From positions 1 through 64,000 of the forward strand of contig CANLND010000008.1 in assembly GCA_947492585.1 (NCBI GenBank): DNA of 64,000 nucleotides, given 5' to 3'. This DNA comes from an uncultured Paracoccaceae bacterium (GTDB lineage Bacteria; Pseudomonadota; Alphaproteobacteria; Rhodobacterales; Rhodobacteraceae). The position numbers and the translations under genes are program-made. How positions within the stretch are numbered: position 1 is the stretch's first letter; each line of letters opens with the position of its first letter. Under the pieces are notes generated by a model, which had not been told where the DNA came from, ran no database searches, and was given only the letters and a program-made list of their open reading frames with translations. Shown in pieces: positions 44,894 through 52,881 of the stretch.

Positions 44894-45574
44894 ATGCGGC
44901 GTATCATCTTCTTTCTTCTGATCAGCGGGCTGGGTCTTGTGACCCTGTTGTCACTGGGCATCTGGCAGGTGGGGCGACTAGAGTGGAAAGAGGGCAAGCT
45001 TGCGGAAATCGAAGCCCGCATTGCTGAGGCCCCGGTGCCCATGCCCGCCAATCCTGACCCTCTTGTCGACAAATACCAGCCTGTTGAAATCAGCGGTCAA
45101 TTTGAGAGCGGAGAACTGCATGTTCTGACCTCTGTCAAAGGTCCAGGCCCCGGCTATCGCGTGATTGCGCCATTTGTGCTGACCGACGGTCGGCGCATCA
45201 TGGTTGAACGTGGCTTTGCACCCAGCCGCGCGAAAAACACACCGCGCCCGCTCGGGGCGGCCCAGCTTGAGGGCAATCTCCACTGGCCGGTGGAGGTGGA
45301 CGGGTTTACGCCGGCGCCCGACACCGACGTCAACATTTGGTACGCCCGCGATGTGGCGCCAATGGCCGACACCTTGAACACACTGCCTATTTTGGTCATT
45401 CAGCGCTCAGACACCGCCTCGGGCCTGCGATTGATGCCGGTCGGAATTGACGGCATTGCCAATGATCACTTGCAATATGCACTCACCTGGTTTTCGCTGG
45501 CCTTTATCTGGGCCGCAATGACTGTCTATTTTTTGCGGCGCTCGCGCGCCAACTCCAAAGGTTCTAAGATATGA
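44894..45574 (+). CDS. SURF1-family cytochrome oxidase assembly protein
   Basis: A 226-residue protein with two membrane helices, one near each end (RIIFFLLISGLGLVTLLSLG; LTWFSLAFIWAAMTVYFLRR). It has the SURF1 marks GIWQVGRLEWKEGKL, VLTDGRRIMVERGF and NDHLQYALTWFSLA. SURF1 helps insert heme a3 into subunit I. The start at 44894 (MRRII) has AGAGG only four bases upstream; an in-frame ATG at 44882 has none but remains possible. Its stop overlaps the thrC start. Confidence 0.92.
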   Translation: MRRIIFFLLISGLGLVTLLSLGIWQVGRLEWKEGKLAEIEARIAEAPVPMPANPDPLVDKYQPVEISGQFESGELHVLTSVKGPGPGYRVIAPFVLTDGRRIMVERGFAPSRAKNTPRPLGAAQLEGNLHWPVEVDGFTPAPDTDVNIWYARDVAPMADTLNTLPILVIQRSDTASGLRLMPVGIDGIANDHLQYALTWFSLAFIWAAMTVYFLRRSRANSKGSKI

Positions 45575-46959
45575 AATACATCTCGACCCGTGGCCAGGCG
45601 CCAGAGCTGACATTCGAAGAGGCGATGCTGACTGGTCTCGCCCGCGATGGCGGCCTGTACGTGCCCGCTGAAATCCCGACACTGAGCCGCGAAGACATCG
45701 CCGCGCTGAAGGGGCTCTCGTATGAAGAAACCGCGTATCGGGTGATGCGTCCCTTTGTGGGCGACAGTTTCACCGATGAAGAGTTTCGCGGCATCATCGC
45801 CCGCGCCTACGAAGGTTTTGGCCACGCCGCCCGCGCGCCGCTGAAACAGCTGGCGCCAAATCATTTCCTGATGGAACTGTTCCACGGCCCGACCTTGGCG
45901 TTCAAAGACTTTGCCATGCAGCTGATTGGTCAGCTGTTTCAGGTCGCTCTGAAACGCCGCGGCGAAAGCGTCACCATCGTTGGTGCAACCTCGGGCGACA
46001 CCGGGTCGGCGGCGATGGAGGCTTTTGCCGGTCTGGACGCTGTAAATGTGTTCATCATGTACCCGCATGGCCGTGTCTCGGAAGTGCAGCGCCGTCAGAT
46101 GACCACCCCCACGGCCTCTAACGTGCACGCGCTGGCCGTAGATGGTGATTTTGATGATTGTCAGGCCCGCCTGAAAGACATGTTCAACGATTTTGACTTC
46201 CGCGATGAGGTCAAACTGGCCGGTGTGAACTCCATCAACTTTGCCCGTGTTCTGGCGCAGGTGGTGTATTACTTCACCTCCGCTGTCAGTTTGGGCGCGC
46301 CGGATCGCAAAATTTCGTTCACCGTGCCCACAGGCAACTTTGGCGATGTGTTCGCCGGTTTTATCGCCAAACAGATGGGCCTGCCCATTGATCAGCTGGT
46401 GGTCGCCACCAACCAGAACGATATTTTGCACCGCTGCCTGTCGGGTCAGGGGTACCACAAAGGCGACACCATTCCCTCAATCTCACCCTCAATGGATATT
46501 CAGGTCTCGTCCAATTTTGAACGCGCCTTGTTTTATGCCTATGGGCAAGATGGCGCCGCTGTGGCCCAGCTGATGGATGAATTGAAAACTGGCGGCTTTG
46601 AAGTCTCTCAGGGTGCGATGCAGGCACTTGGCGAAACCTATGTGTCAGGCCGCGCGTCTGAAACTGAAACGCTTGCCACAATCCAGTCCGAGCTGGCCGC
46701 GTCAAATGAACTGCTGTGCCCGCACGGCGCGGTGGGGGTGAAAGTGGCCAATGAACATCGCTGCGCGGCGACGCCGATGGTGACACTGGCCACCGCGCAT
46801 CCGGCGAAATTCCCGGCTGCTGTAAAACAGGCCAGCGGCGTGCATCCCGCTCTTCCCCCGCGCATGGCGGACCTGTATGACAGATCGGAAACACTGACCC
46901 AGATCACCAATGATCTGACAGTCCTTGAAGATCACATCAGAAAGACAATCGCCAAGTGA
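45571..46959 (+). CDS. thrC: Threonine synthase
   Basis: A 462-residue PLP enzyme converting O-phosphohomoserine to threonine. The pyridoxal lysine is Lys112 in HGPTLAFKDFAMQ; the phosphate-binding loop is VGATSGDTGSAAMEAFAGL, and the N-terminal TRGQAPELTFEEAMLTGLA is typical of the long class. It overlaps the SURF1 gene by four bases and is followed by the M16 peptidase with a GTGA overlap, so three unrelated functions share one transcript. Confidence 0.96.
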   Translation: MKYISTRGQAPELTFEEAMLTGLARDGGLYVPAEIPTLSREDIAALKGLSYEETAYRVMRPFVGDSFTDEEFRGIIARAYEGFGHAARAPLKQLAPNHFLMELFHGPTLAFKDFAMQLIGQLFQVALKRRGESVTIVGATSGDTGSAAMEAFAGLDAVNVFIMYPHGRVSEVQRRQMTTPTASNVHALAVDGDFDDCQARLKDMFNDFDFRDEVKLAGVNSINFARVLAQVVYYFTSAVSLGAPDRKISFTVPTGNFGDVFAGFIAKQMGLPIDQLVVATNQNDILHRCLSGQGYHKGDTIPSISPSMDIQVSSNFERALFYAYGQDGAAVAQLMDELKTGGFEVSQGAMQALGETYVSGRASETETLATIQSELAASNELLCPHGAVGVKVANEHRCAATPMVTLATAHPAKFPAAVKQASGVHPALPPRMADLYDRSETLTQITNDLTVLEDHIRKTIAK

Positions 46960-48218
46960 CGGTTCAACAACACCAGCTCTCCAACGGCTTTCGCATTGTC
47001 ACCGAACAGATGCCCGGACTTCAGTCCGCCTCTATTGGCATCTGGGTGGCAGCGGGCGCCCGCAATGAACGCGCCGCGCAAAATGGCATCGCTCATTTTC
47101 TCGAACATATGGCGTTCAAGGGCACCAAAACCCGCTCGGCTTTGCAAATCGCAGAGTCGATCGAGGATGTGGGCGGTTATATCAACGCCTACACCAGCCG
47201 TGAGGTCACCGCCTATTACGCCCGCGTGTTGAAAGAAGACACCGGGCTGGCGATGGAAGTGATCGCCGACATTCTGCAAAATTCAATCCTGGATCCCCGT
47301 GAGATCGAGGTAGAGCGCAATGTGATCCTGCAGGAAATCGGCCAGGCGCTGGACACGCCCGATGATGTGATCTTCGACTGGCTGCAAGAAAAATGCTACG
47401 CGGATCAGCCCATCGGCCGCAGTATTCTTGGCCCGGCAGAACGCGTCAAAGCGTTCTCACAGGCCGATCTGGCGGGGTTTGTCGCCGAACATTATGGCCC
47501 CTCGCAGATGATTCTGTCCGCAGCAGGCGGCATTGATCACGACGAAATTGTCAAACTGGCTGAACAGCTGTTTGGCGACATGCAGCGTAAACCCACAGCG
47601 GTGGCCGCAGCTGCGCGCTTCACCGGCGGCGAAATCCGTCAGGACAAAGTGCTCGAGCAGGCCCATTTTGCGCTGGCGCTCGAAGGTCCGGGGTACCGCG
47701 ATGATGCGATCTACACCGCGCAGATCTATGCCAGTGCCATGGGCGGCGGCATGTCTTCGCGCCTGTTTCAGGAAATCCGCGAAAAACGCGGCCTGTGCTA
47801 CACGATCTTCTCGCAGGCCGGCGCCTATGCCGACACGGGCGCGCTGACGATCTATGCCGGCACCTCTGGGGAACAGATCGGTGAACTGGCCACGGTGACG
47901 ATTGATGAACTCAAACGCGCCGCGGATGACATGACTGACGCCGAAGTCGCCCGCGCGCGCGCGCAGATGAAGGCCGGAATGCTAATGGGGCTCGAAAGCC
48001 CGTCCAACCGCGCCGAACGTCTGGCCCGTCTGGTGCAGGTCTGGGACGATGTGCCCTCGCTTGAAGAAGCCATCGCCAAGATCGATTCCGTCACCACCGC
48101 CGACGTGCGCGCCATCGCCGCCGCTTACGCGGTGCAGGCCCCAGCGGCGCTGGCCCTGTATGGCCCGGTCACAGGTGCACCCGATCTGGCAGCATTGCAG
48201 GCACGGCGTTCGGCGTGA
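46956..48218 (+). CDS. M16-family zinc peptidase (mitochondrial processing peptidase-like)
   Basis: A 420-residue peptidase with a GTG start overlapping the thrC stop. The inverted zinc motif HFLEH is at residues 47–51 (NGIAHFLEHMAFKG), and the distal glutamate lies in REIEVERNVILQEI. The C-terminal half holds the second, inactive lobe with the GGGMSSRLFQEIREKRGLCY substrate-binding block. It is close to the beta subunit of mitochondrial processing peptidase, and linkage to thrC is widespread in alphaproteobacteria. Confidence 0.94.
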   Translation: MTVQQHQLSNGFRIVTEQMPGLQSASIGIWVAAGARNERAAQNGIAHFLEHMAFKGTKTRSALQIAESIEDVGGYINAYTSREVTAYYARVLKEDTGLAMEVIADILQNSILDPREIEVERNVILQEIGQALDTPDDVIFDWLQEKCYADQPIGRSILGPAERVKAFSQADLAGFVAEHYGPSQMILSAAGGIDHDEIVKLAEQLFGDMQRKPTAVAAAARFTGGEIRQDKVLEQAHFALALEGPGYRDDAIYTAQIYASAMGGGMSSRLFQEIREKRGLCYTIFSQAGAYADTGALTIYAGTSGEQIGELATVTIDELKRAADDMTDAEVARARAQMKAGMLMGLESPSNRAERLARLVQVWDDVPSLEEAIAKIDSVTTADVRAIAAAYAVQAPAALALYGPVTGAPDLAALQARRSA

Positions 48219-48808
48219 TGTTGCTGTCGCGTCGCAAGGTCCGTCTGGAAACTGAGCGTTTGACGTTGCGCTTGCCCGCCCATTCCGATTTTCGCGAATG
48301 GGCGGCCCTGCGGCTGCACAGTCAAGACCACCTCACCCAGTGGGAGCCCAGCTGGGCGGCGGATCACCTCAGCCGCAAAGCCTTTTCAAATCGGGTCTAC
48401 TGGGCGCAACGTTCGGTGGCTGCGGGCACAGCTATGCCGCTGTTTCTGGTGCGCCGCGACGATCAGGCGCTGGTAGGGGCGGTGACGCTGGACAACATCC
48501 GCCGCGGCCCGGCTCAGGCGGGCACCATCGGGTATTGGACCGGTCTGCCCTTTGCCCGCCAGGGCTACATGCGTGAAGCCATTGCCGCAGTGGTCCACCA
48601 CGCCTTCACCAAACTGGACCTCAGCCGGATCGAAGCCGCCTGTCTGCCAGAAAATACCGCGTCACGCGGCGTATTGGAACGTTCCAGCTTCAAATACGAA
48701 GGCGTGGCGCAGTCATATCTGCAAATCAACGGCCGCTGGCGCACCCATGTGCTGTATGCGGCGCTGCGCCATGATCGCCGTGGCCGGACCCTGGCCGGAC
48801 AAGCCTGA
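48218..48808 (+). CDS. GNAT-family acetyltransferase, RimJ/RimL-like
   Basis: A 196-residue GNAT protein. The N-terminal LETERLTLRLPAHSDFREWA and WEPSWAADHLSRKAFSNRVY match the RimJ subfamily, which acetylates N-termini of ribosomal proteins. Motif A appears as IGYWTGLPFARQGYMREAIA, and motif B as NTASRGVLERSSFKYEG. The start overlaps the M16 stop (TGATG); a GTG one codon earlier is possible. Copy C of the 3'-end repeat follows. Confidence 0.9.
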   Translation: MLLSRRKVRLETERLTLRLPAHSDFREWAALRLHSQDHLTQWEPSWAADHLSRKAFSNRVYWAQRSVAAGTAMPLFLVRRDDQALVGAVTLDNIRRGPAQAGTIGYWTGLPFARQGYMREAIAAVVHHAFTKLDLSRIEAACLPENTASRGVLERSSFKYEGVAQSYLQINGRWRTHVLYAALRHDRRGRTLAGQA

Positions 48809-48833
48809 TCCGTCGCGCTGCCGCGCCTTTTTT

Positions 48834-48897
48834 GCTTCTTTTTGGCTGAAAATACCCCGGGGGAGCGTGCCCTGTGGCACGCGGGGGCAGCGCCCCC
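48834..48897 (+). repeat. Roseobacter-type 3'-end repeat, copy C
   Basis: GCTTCTTTTTGGC is followed by TGAAAATACCCCGGGGG and then two hairpins, GCGTGCC-CTGT-GGCACGC and GGGGGC-AGC-GCCCCC. It begins 25 bases past the GNAT stop, same direction. Confidence 0.82.
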
Positions 48898-48958
48898 GAT
48901 CTGCGCGCCCCACAGCGGATGACTTGTCAAACCCCGCGCGATTGCCCATGCATAGAAC

Positions 48959-50386
48959 ATGACTGATTTGCGCGCCGCCACCCCGGATTTTCTCAACGCC
49001 CTGTCCGCTCAACTGCCCGCAGATACCCTGCGCGCCGCGGATCCCCGGTATCTGGAAGAACCCAGAGGCCGCTTTCACGGACAGGCCAGTGCGGTGGCCT
49101 TGCCACGCACCGCGCAAGAGGTTTCAACTCTTGTCCGCGCCGCCCATATGGCCCGTGTTCCGGTGGTCCCCTATGGCGGGGGCACCGGTCTTGTGGGCGG
49201 GCAGATCGTCGAAACCCATCCCGCGCCGTTAGTGATCAGCCTCGAACGCATGAACAAGATCCGCGCCGTCCACCCGACCGAGAACGTGATCGTGGCCGAA
49301 GCCGGCGCGATCCTTGCGCAGGTGCAGGCTGCGGCAGCGCATTCTGATCGCCTGTTTCCTCTGTCTCTGGCCGCCGAAGGCTCGGCCCAGATCGGTGGAA
49401 ATCTGGCCACCAACGCAGGTGGGGTGACTGTCCTGCGCTATGGCAACACCCGCGATCTGTGTCTGGGGTTGGAGGCGGTTCTGCCCAATGGTGACATCTG
49501 GAACGGCCTGACCCGCCTGCGCAAAGACAACACGGGCTATGATCTGCGCAATCTGTTGGTCGGCAGCGAAGGCACATTGGGCGTGATCACCGCCGCTGCC
49601 CTGAAACTGGCTCCGCGCCCGCGCCACTCAGGCACCGCGCTGTTGGTGGTGCCCTCTGTGGAAGCTGCCATTGATCTCTTGGCACTCACCCGTGATCTGA
49701 TCGGGGATGGAGTCAGCGCTTTTGAACTGATCCACCAGCAGGGGTTGCAGTTTTTGACCGAGCATGTGCCGCAGGTGCGTCAACCGTTTGCCACGCCCCC
49801 TCAATGGTCTGTGCTGATTGATCTGGGCCTTCCTCGCAACCGCGACGTTCAACGGGAGCTGCTGGCGCTGTTTGAACTGGCCTCAGAACGTGGGCTGGTT
49901 CTGGACGGTGTCATCGCACAATCCGTTGCACAGGCACAGGAGCTGTGGAGCGTTCGTGAACACATCCCCGTGGCCAACAAAAAAGTCGGCTCGATTGCCA
50001 GTCACGATATTTCCGTACCGATCTCTCAGATCCCCGATTTCATCCGCCGGGCGGGACCCGCGCTGGCGCAGCTGGGGGATCTGCGGATCAACTGCTTTGG
50101 GCATTTGGGCGATGGCAACCTGCACTACAATGTCTTCCCGGCCAAAGGCCGGACCCGGGGGGACTATGCCGACATCAGCAGCCAAATCAGCCCTCTCGTC
50201 CATGATCTTGTGGCGGACTTCGGAGGCTCGTTTAGCGCCGAGCACGGGGTCGGGCGGCTCAAAGTTGCAGATCTCGAACGCTATGGTGACCCGGTCAAGC
50301 TGGCTGCCATGCGGGCCATCAAACAGGCGCTGGATCCGCGGGGCATCATGAACCCCGGCGCGGTGCTGCGCGCTCCGATGGGCTGA
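48959..50386 (+). CDS. FAD-linked oxidoreductase, glycolate/D-lactate dehydrogenase family
   Basis: A 475-residue flavoprotein of the PCMH-type FAD family. The FAD site reads VVPYGGGTGLVGGQIVETHP, followed by AEGSAQIGGNLATNAGGVTV and RKDNTGYDLRNLLVGSEGTL. The C-terminal oxidase domain has NCFGHLGDGNLHYNVFPAKG and the terminal EHGVGRLKVADLERYGDP. The substrate is probably a 2-hydroxyacid such as D-lactate or D-2-hydroxyglutarate; the sequence alone does not decide. It is a single gene between two hairpins. Confidence 0.92.
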   Translation: MTDLRAATPDFLNALSAQLPADTLRAADPRYLEEPRGRFHGQASAVALPRTAQEVSTLVRAAHMARVPVVPYGGGTGLVGGQIVETHPAPLVISLERMNKIRAVHPTENVIVAEAGAILAQVQAAAAHSDRLFPLSLAAEGSAQIGGNLATNAGGVTVLRYGNTRDLCLGLEAVLPNGDIWNGLTRLRKDNTGYDLRNLLVGSEGTLGVITAAALKLAPRPRHSGTALLVVPSVEAAIDLLALTRDLIGDGVSAFELIHQQGLQFLTEHVPQVRQPFATPPQWSVLIDLGLPRNRDVQRELLALFELASERGLVLDGVIAQSVAQAQELWSVREHIPVANKKVGSIASHDISVPISQIPDFIRRAGPALAQLGDLRINCFGHLGDGNLHYNVFPAKGRTRGDYADISSQISPLVHDLVADFGGSFSAEHGVGRLKVADLERYGDPVKLAAMRAIKQALDPRGIMNPGAVLRAPMG

Positions 50387-50404
50387 CCCGCGCGCGCTCT
50401 GCGC

Positions 50405-50435
50405 GGGCAAAAGCAACAGTTGGCTGTTTTTGCCC
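50405..50435. terminator. Bidirectional terminator between the FAD enzyme and apt
   Basis: GGGCAAAA (50405–50412) pairs with TTTTGCCC (50428–50435), with an inner CAG/CTG. A GC hairpin CCCGCGC/GCGCGGG (50387–50407) overlaps its left arm. The gene on the left ends at 50386 and the leftward apt ends at 50450, so it serves both. Confidence 0.75.
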
Positions 50436-50449
50436 GGCAGTCGTCGGCG

Positions 50450-50989
50450 TTACAGCCCGTCAAATTCACACAAGACATGCACATCCATGCCTTGCGATTC
50501 CAAAAGCTTACGACCGCCCAGTTCTGGCAGATCCACGATGAACGAACAGGATACAATCTCTCCACCCAAACGCTGGATCAGCTTGATCCCGGCACCCGCT
50601 GTGCCCCCCGTGGCCAGTAGATCATCGACCACCAGAATTTTTTCACCGGGTTTGATGGCGTCGTCGTGGATCTCTACAATCGCTTCGCCGTATTCCAGCT
50701 TGTACTCTTCGCTGATGGTGGTGCCGGGCAGTTTGCCTTTTTTGCGAATTGGCACAAATCCAACGCTCAGCTGGTGCGCAATGGCCCCGCCAAGGATAAA
50801 CCCGCGCGCTTCGAGGCCAACAACCTTGTCGATCTGTTCGCCCGCATAGGGGTGCAGCATTTTGTCGATCGCCATGCGAAATCCACGCGGATCGGCAAAC
50901 AGGGTGGTCACATCACGGAACATGATGCCTTCATGGGGGAAATCCACGATGGTGCGGATGTAGTCTTTGACGTCGGGTTTCTTGGACAT
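50450..50989 (-). CDS. apt: Adenine phosphoribosyltransferase
   Basis: A 179-residue salvage enzyme converting adenine and PRPP to AMP. The PRPP loop is [20 protein letters not shown], and the dimer segment [19 protein letters not shown] and [20 protein letters not shown] agree with bacterial Apt. I use the ATG at 50989 ([14 protein letters not shown]), since the 13 extra codons upstream are not Apt-like. With mtnP nearby it closes the methylthioadenosine salvage route. Confidence 0.96.
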   Translation of the reverse strand: MSKKPDVKDYIRTIVDFPHEGIMFRDVTTLFADPRGFRMAIDKMLHPYAGEQIDKVVGLEARGFILGGAIAHQLSVGFVPIRKKGKLPGTTISEEYKLEYGEAIVEIHDDAIKPGEKILVVDDLLATGGTAGAGIKLIQRLGGEIVSCSFIVDLPELGGRKLLESQGMDVHVLCEFDGL

Positions 50990-51127
50990 GGCCGGGTTCC
51001 CTGGGATCGTTGCAGCGGTCAGGACCAAGGGGCGGCCCCGCGTTCGCCGTGGGTAATGACCTGTCCGTACAGCGCTTGCAAGTCTTTCAGAGCAGTGGGG
51101 GCTGTGACCGTGCGTCTGGTCTGGCGG

Positions 51128-51787
51128 CTAGGAGTTTGGCACCTCCCGGGAGGTGTTTGTTTCAACCTCGACGCTGGCCGCAGCAAGCGCCATCAGCATC
51201 AAGGTCGCCCCCCCCAGCCGGGTTAGCCCTGCGATGATCGACGGGCGCGCAATGCGTTGACGCAGTCGATCCGCCAGCAGCGCATAAAGCAGCGCGTTCA
51301 CCCCGGCAAGGGTCACGAAGGTGACGATCAATATCACAAACTGCGGCAGCAGAGGTTCTGTCGGAAGCAGGAACTGCGGAACAAAGGCAACAAAAAACAC
51401 AATGGATTTTGGGTTGAGCGCCGTCACAACGGCCGCATGCGCAAACACCCCAGAAGCATCTACATCCGCCATGTCACGTCGCGCCCCAAGTCCCTGCGCG
51501 GTCGCTGCGCTGCGCCATAGTGTGATCCCCAGCCACAAAAGATAGGCGGCGCCGATCCATTTCAGCGCCACAAACACCGTGGCGGACGCCATCACCAGCG
51601 CCCCCAGACCAGCAAGCGAGGCTGTCATGGCGATCAGATCCCCGGTGGCAACGCCAAGCGCGGACGCCACCGCGACCTGTCGACCTCTGGACAGCGCATA
51701 GCTGAGCACCAAGAGAACGGTCGGGCCGGGGATCATCAGCAGGGCAACAGAGGCGGCGACAAAGGCCAGCCACAGGTTCAGGTCCAT
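51128..51787 (-). CDS. LysE/RhtB-family amino-acid exporter
   Basis: A 219-residue membrane protein with six hydrophobic helices. The N-terminal LMIPGPTVLLVLSYALSRGR carries the family PGP motif, and ASALGVATGDLIAMTASLAG and ALNPKSIVFFVAFVPQFLLP are conserved positions. Substrate specificity cannot be read from sequence. It lies between apt and mtnP on the same strand, separated from both by about 100 bases. A 16-bp perfect palindrome (51140–51155) lies near its 3' end. Confidence 0.9.
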   Translation of the reverse strand: MDLNLWLAFVAASVALLMIPGPTVLLVLSYALSRGRQVAVASALGVATGDLIAMTASLAGLGALVMASATVFVALKWIGAAYLLWLGITLWRSAATAQGLGARRDMADVDASGVFAHAAVVTALNPKSIVFFVAFVPQFLLPTEPLLPQFVILIVTFVTLAGVNALLYALLADRLRQRIARPSIIAGLTRLGGATLMLMALAAASVEVETNTSREVPNS

Positions 51788-51845
51788 GGAATCTCCTTTT
51801 TAAATTCCTGGTTGAGTAAACTAAAAAGGGCGCCAGAGAACAAGA

Positions 51846-51869
51846 CGGGCCCGGTGCTGTTCGGGCCCG
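51846..51869 (-). terminator. Terminator-like hairpin after mtnP
   Basis: CGGGCCCG occurs at 51846–51853 and again at 51862–51869; being self-complementary, the copies pair around eight bases. It is 22 bases past the mtnP stop, with TCTTGTTCTC following on the minus strand. Confidence 0.65.
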
Positions 51870-51890
51870 CAGTGGTGTTTGGGTGAGGGT

Positions 51891-52769
51891 TTACCCCAAA
51901 ACCCGACCTGCGACCGCGTCCAGCTTTGTCAGCAGGGCAGGGTCGCGTTTTTCCGGCGCGGTCATGATGGCGAACTCCAGCGCAGTGTCGCAGCCATGCG
52001 GGCAATTTTCGCGGGTGGCTCCCAACAGGTCTGGTAGGCGGCGCACCATGTCGCGGGCATTGCTGGAATTGCCCTGCAACGTGGCGATAATATCAGTGAT
52101 TTCCACCGCGCCGTGGTCAGGGTGCCAGCTGTCAAAATCGGTGACCATGGCGATGGAGGCATAGCAGATCTCAGCCTCGCGGGCCAATTTCGCCTCGGGC
52201 ATATTGGTCATACCAATGACATCGCAGCCCCAGCTTTCGCGGTACATTTTTGATTCTGCCATCGTCGAGAACTGTGGCCCCTCCATGCACAGATAGGTGC
52301 CGCCCCGGTGCACGGTGATGCCCGCAGCGCGCGCCGCAGTCTCGGCGGCATCGGACAGGCGTTCACAGGTGGGATGGGCAACGCTGACATGGGCCACGCA
52401 GCCCGTGCCAAAGAAGCTTTTTTCACGGGCGAAAGTGCGGTCAATGAATTGATCTACAATGACAAAATGCCCCGGCTCCATTTCCTCGCGGAAAGATCCA
52501 CAGGCCGAGACCGAAAAGATATCGGTGACACCTAGGCGTTTCAGCGCGTCGATATTGGCGCGGTAGGGGATTTCGGTCGGGCTGTGCACATGGCCGCGCC
52601 CGTGGCGGGGCAGAAAGGCCATTTTGACGCCGTTTAGCGCACCGGTCAGGATTTGATCGGACGGCGCGCCCCAGGGGGTGTCGACGCTGATCCACTGGGT
52701 GTTTTCCAACCCATCGATTTCATAAAGACCCGAGCCGCCGATGACGGCAATCATGGTTTCTGTGGTCAT
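51891..52769 (-). CDS. mtnP: S-methyl-5'-thioadenosine phosphorylase
   Basis: A 292-residue nucleoside phosphorylase that splits methylthioadenosine into adenine and 5-methylthioribose-1-phosphate. The phosphate loop is IAVIGGSGLYEID; FLPRHGRGHVHSPTEIPYRA and GGTYLCMEGPQFSTMAESKM are signature blocks, and the ribose/base residues include MTNMPEAKLAREAE. The adenine released is the substrate of Apt encoded downstream. Start at 52769 follows TGCAGGAGCAGAACC, a good ribosome site. Confidence 0.95.
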   Translation of the reverse strand: MTTETMIAVIGGSGLYEIDGLENTQWISVDTPWGAPSDQILTGALNGVKMAFLPRHGRGHVHSPTEIPYRANIDALKRLGVTDIFSVSACGSFREEMEPGHFVIVDQFIDRTFAREKSFFGTGCVAHVSVAHPTCERLSDAAETAARAAGITVHRGGTYLCMEGPQFSTMAESKMYRESWGCDVIGMTNMPEAKLAREAEICYASIAMVTDFDSWHPDHGAVEITDIIATLQGNSSNARDMVRRLPDLLGATRENCPHGCDTALEFAIMTAPEKRDPALLTKLDAVAGRVLG

Positions 52770-52831
52770 TGGTTCTGCTCCTGCAACTGCTGGGGCCTGT
52801 ATGGCTTTTGACAGGTGGTTTTGGCAAGCGG

Positions 52832-52872
52832 CGGAGGCCTCCGGCGGGGGTATTTCAGAGCCAAAAAGAAGC
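52832..52872 (-). repeat. Roseobacter-type 3'-end repeat, copy D
   Basis: On the minus strand GCTTCTTTTTGGC is followed by TCTGAAATACCCCCG and the palindrome CGGAGGCCTCCG. It starts nine bases past the stop of the gene at 52882, same direction. Confidence 0.75.
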
Positions 52873-52881
52873 TGCAGAAGG

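Noticed and set aside
51019-51165. A leftward 48-codon TTG frame ending with a protein-like tail ([20 protein letters not shown])
   Set aside because: The tail looks protein-like, but there is no ATG or GTG start, it overlaps the lysE-type gene, and there is no properly spaced ribosome site. It could be a remnant of a decayed gene.
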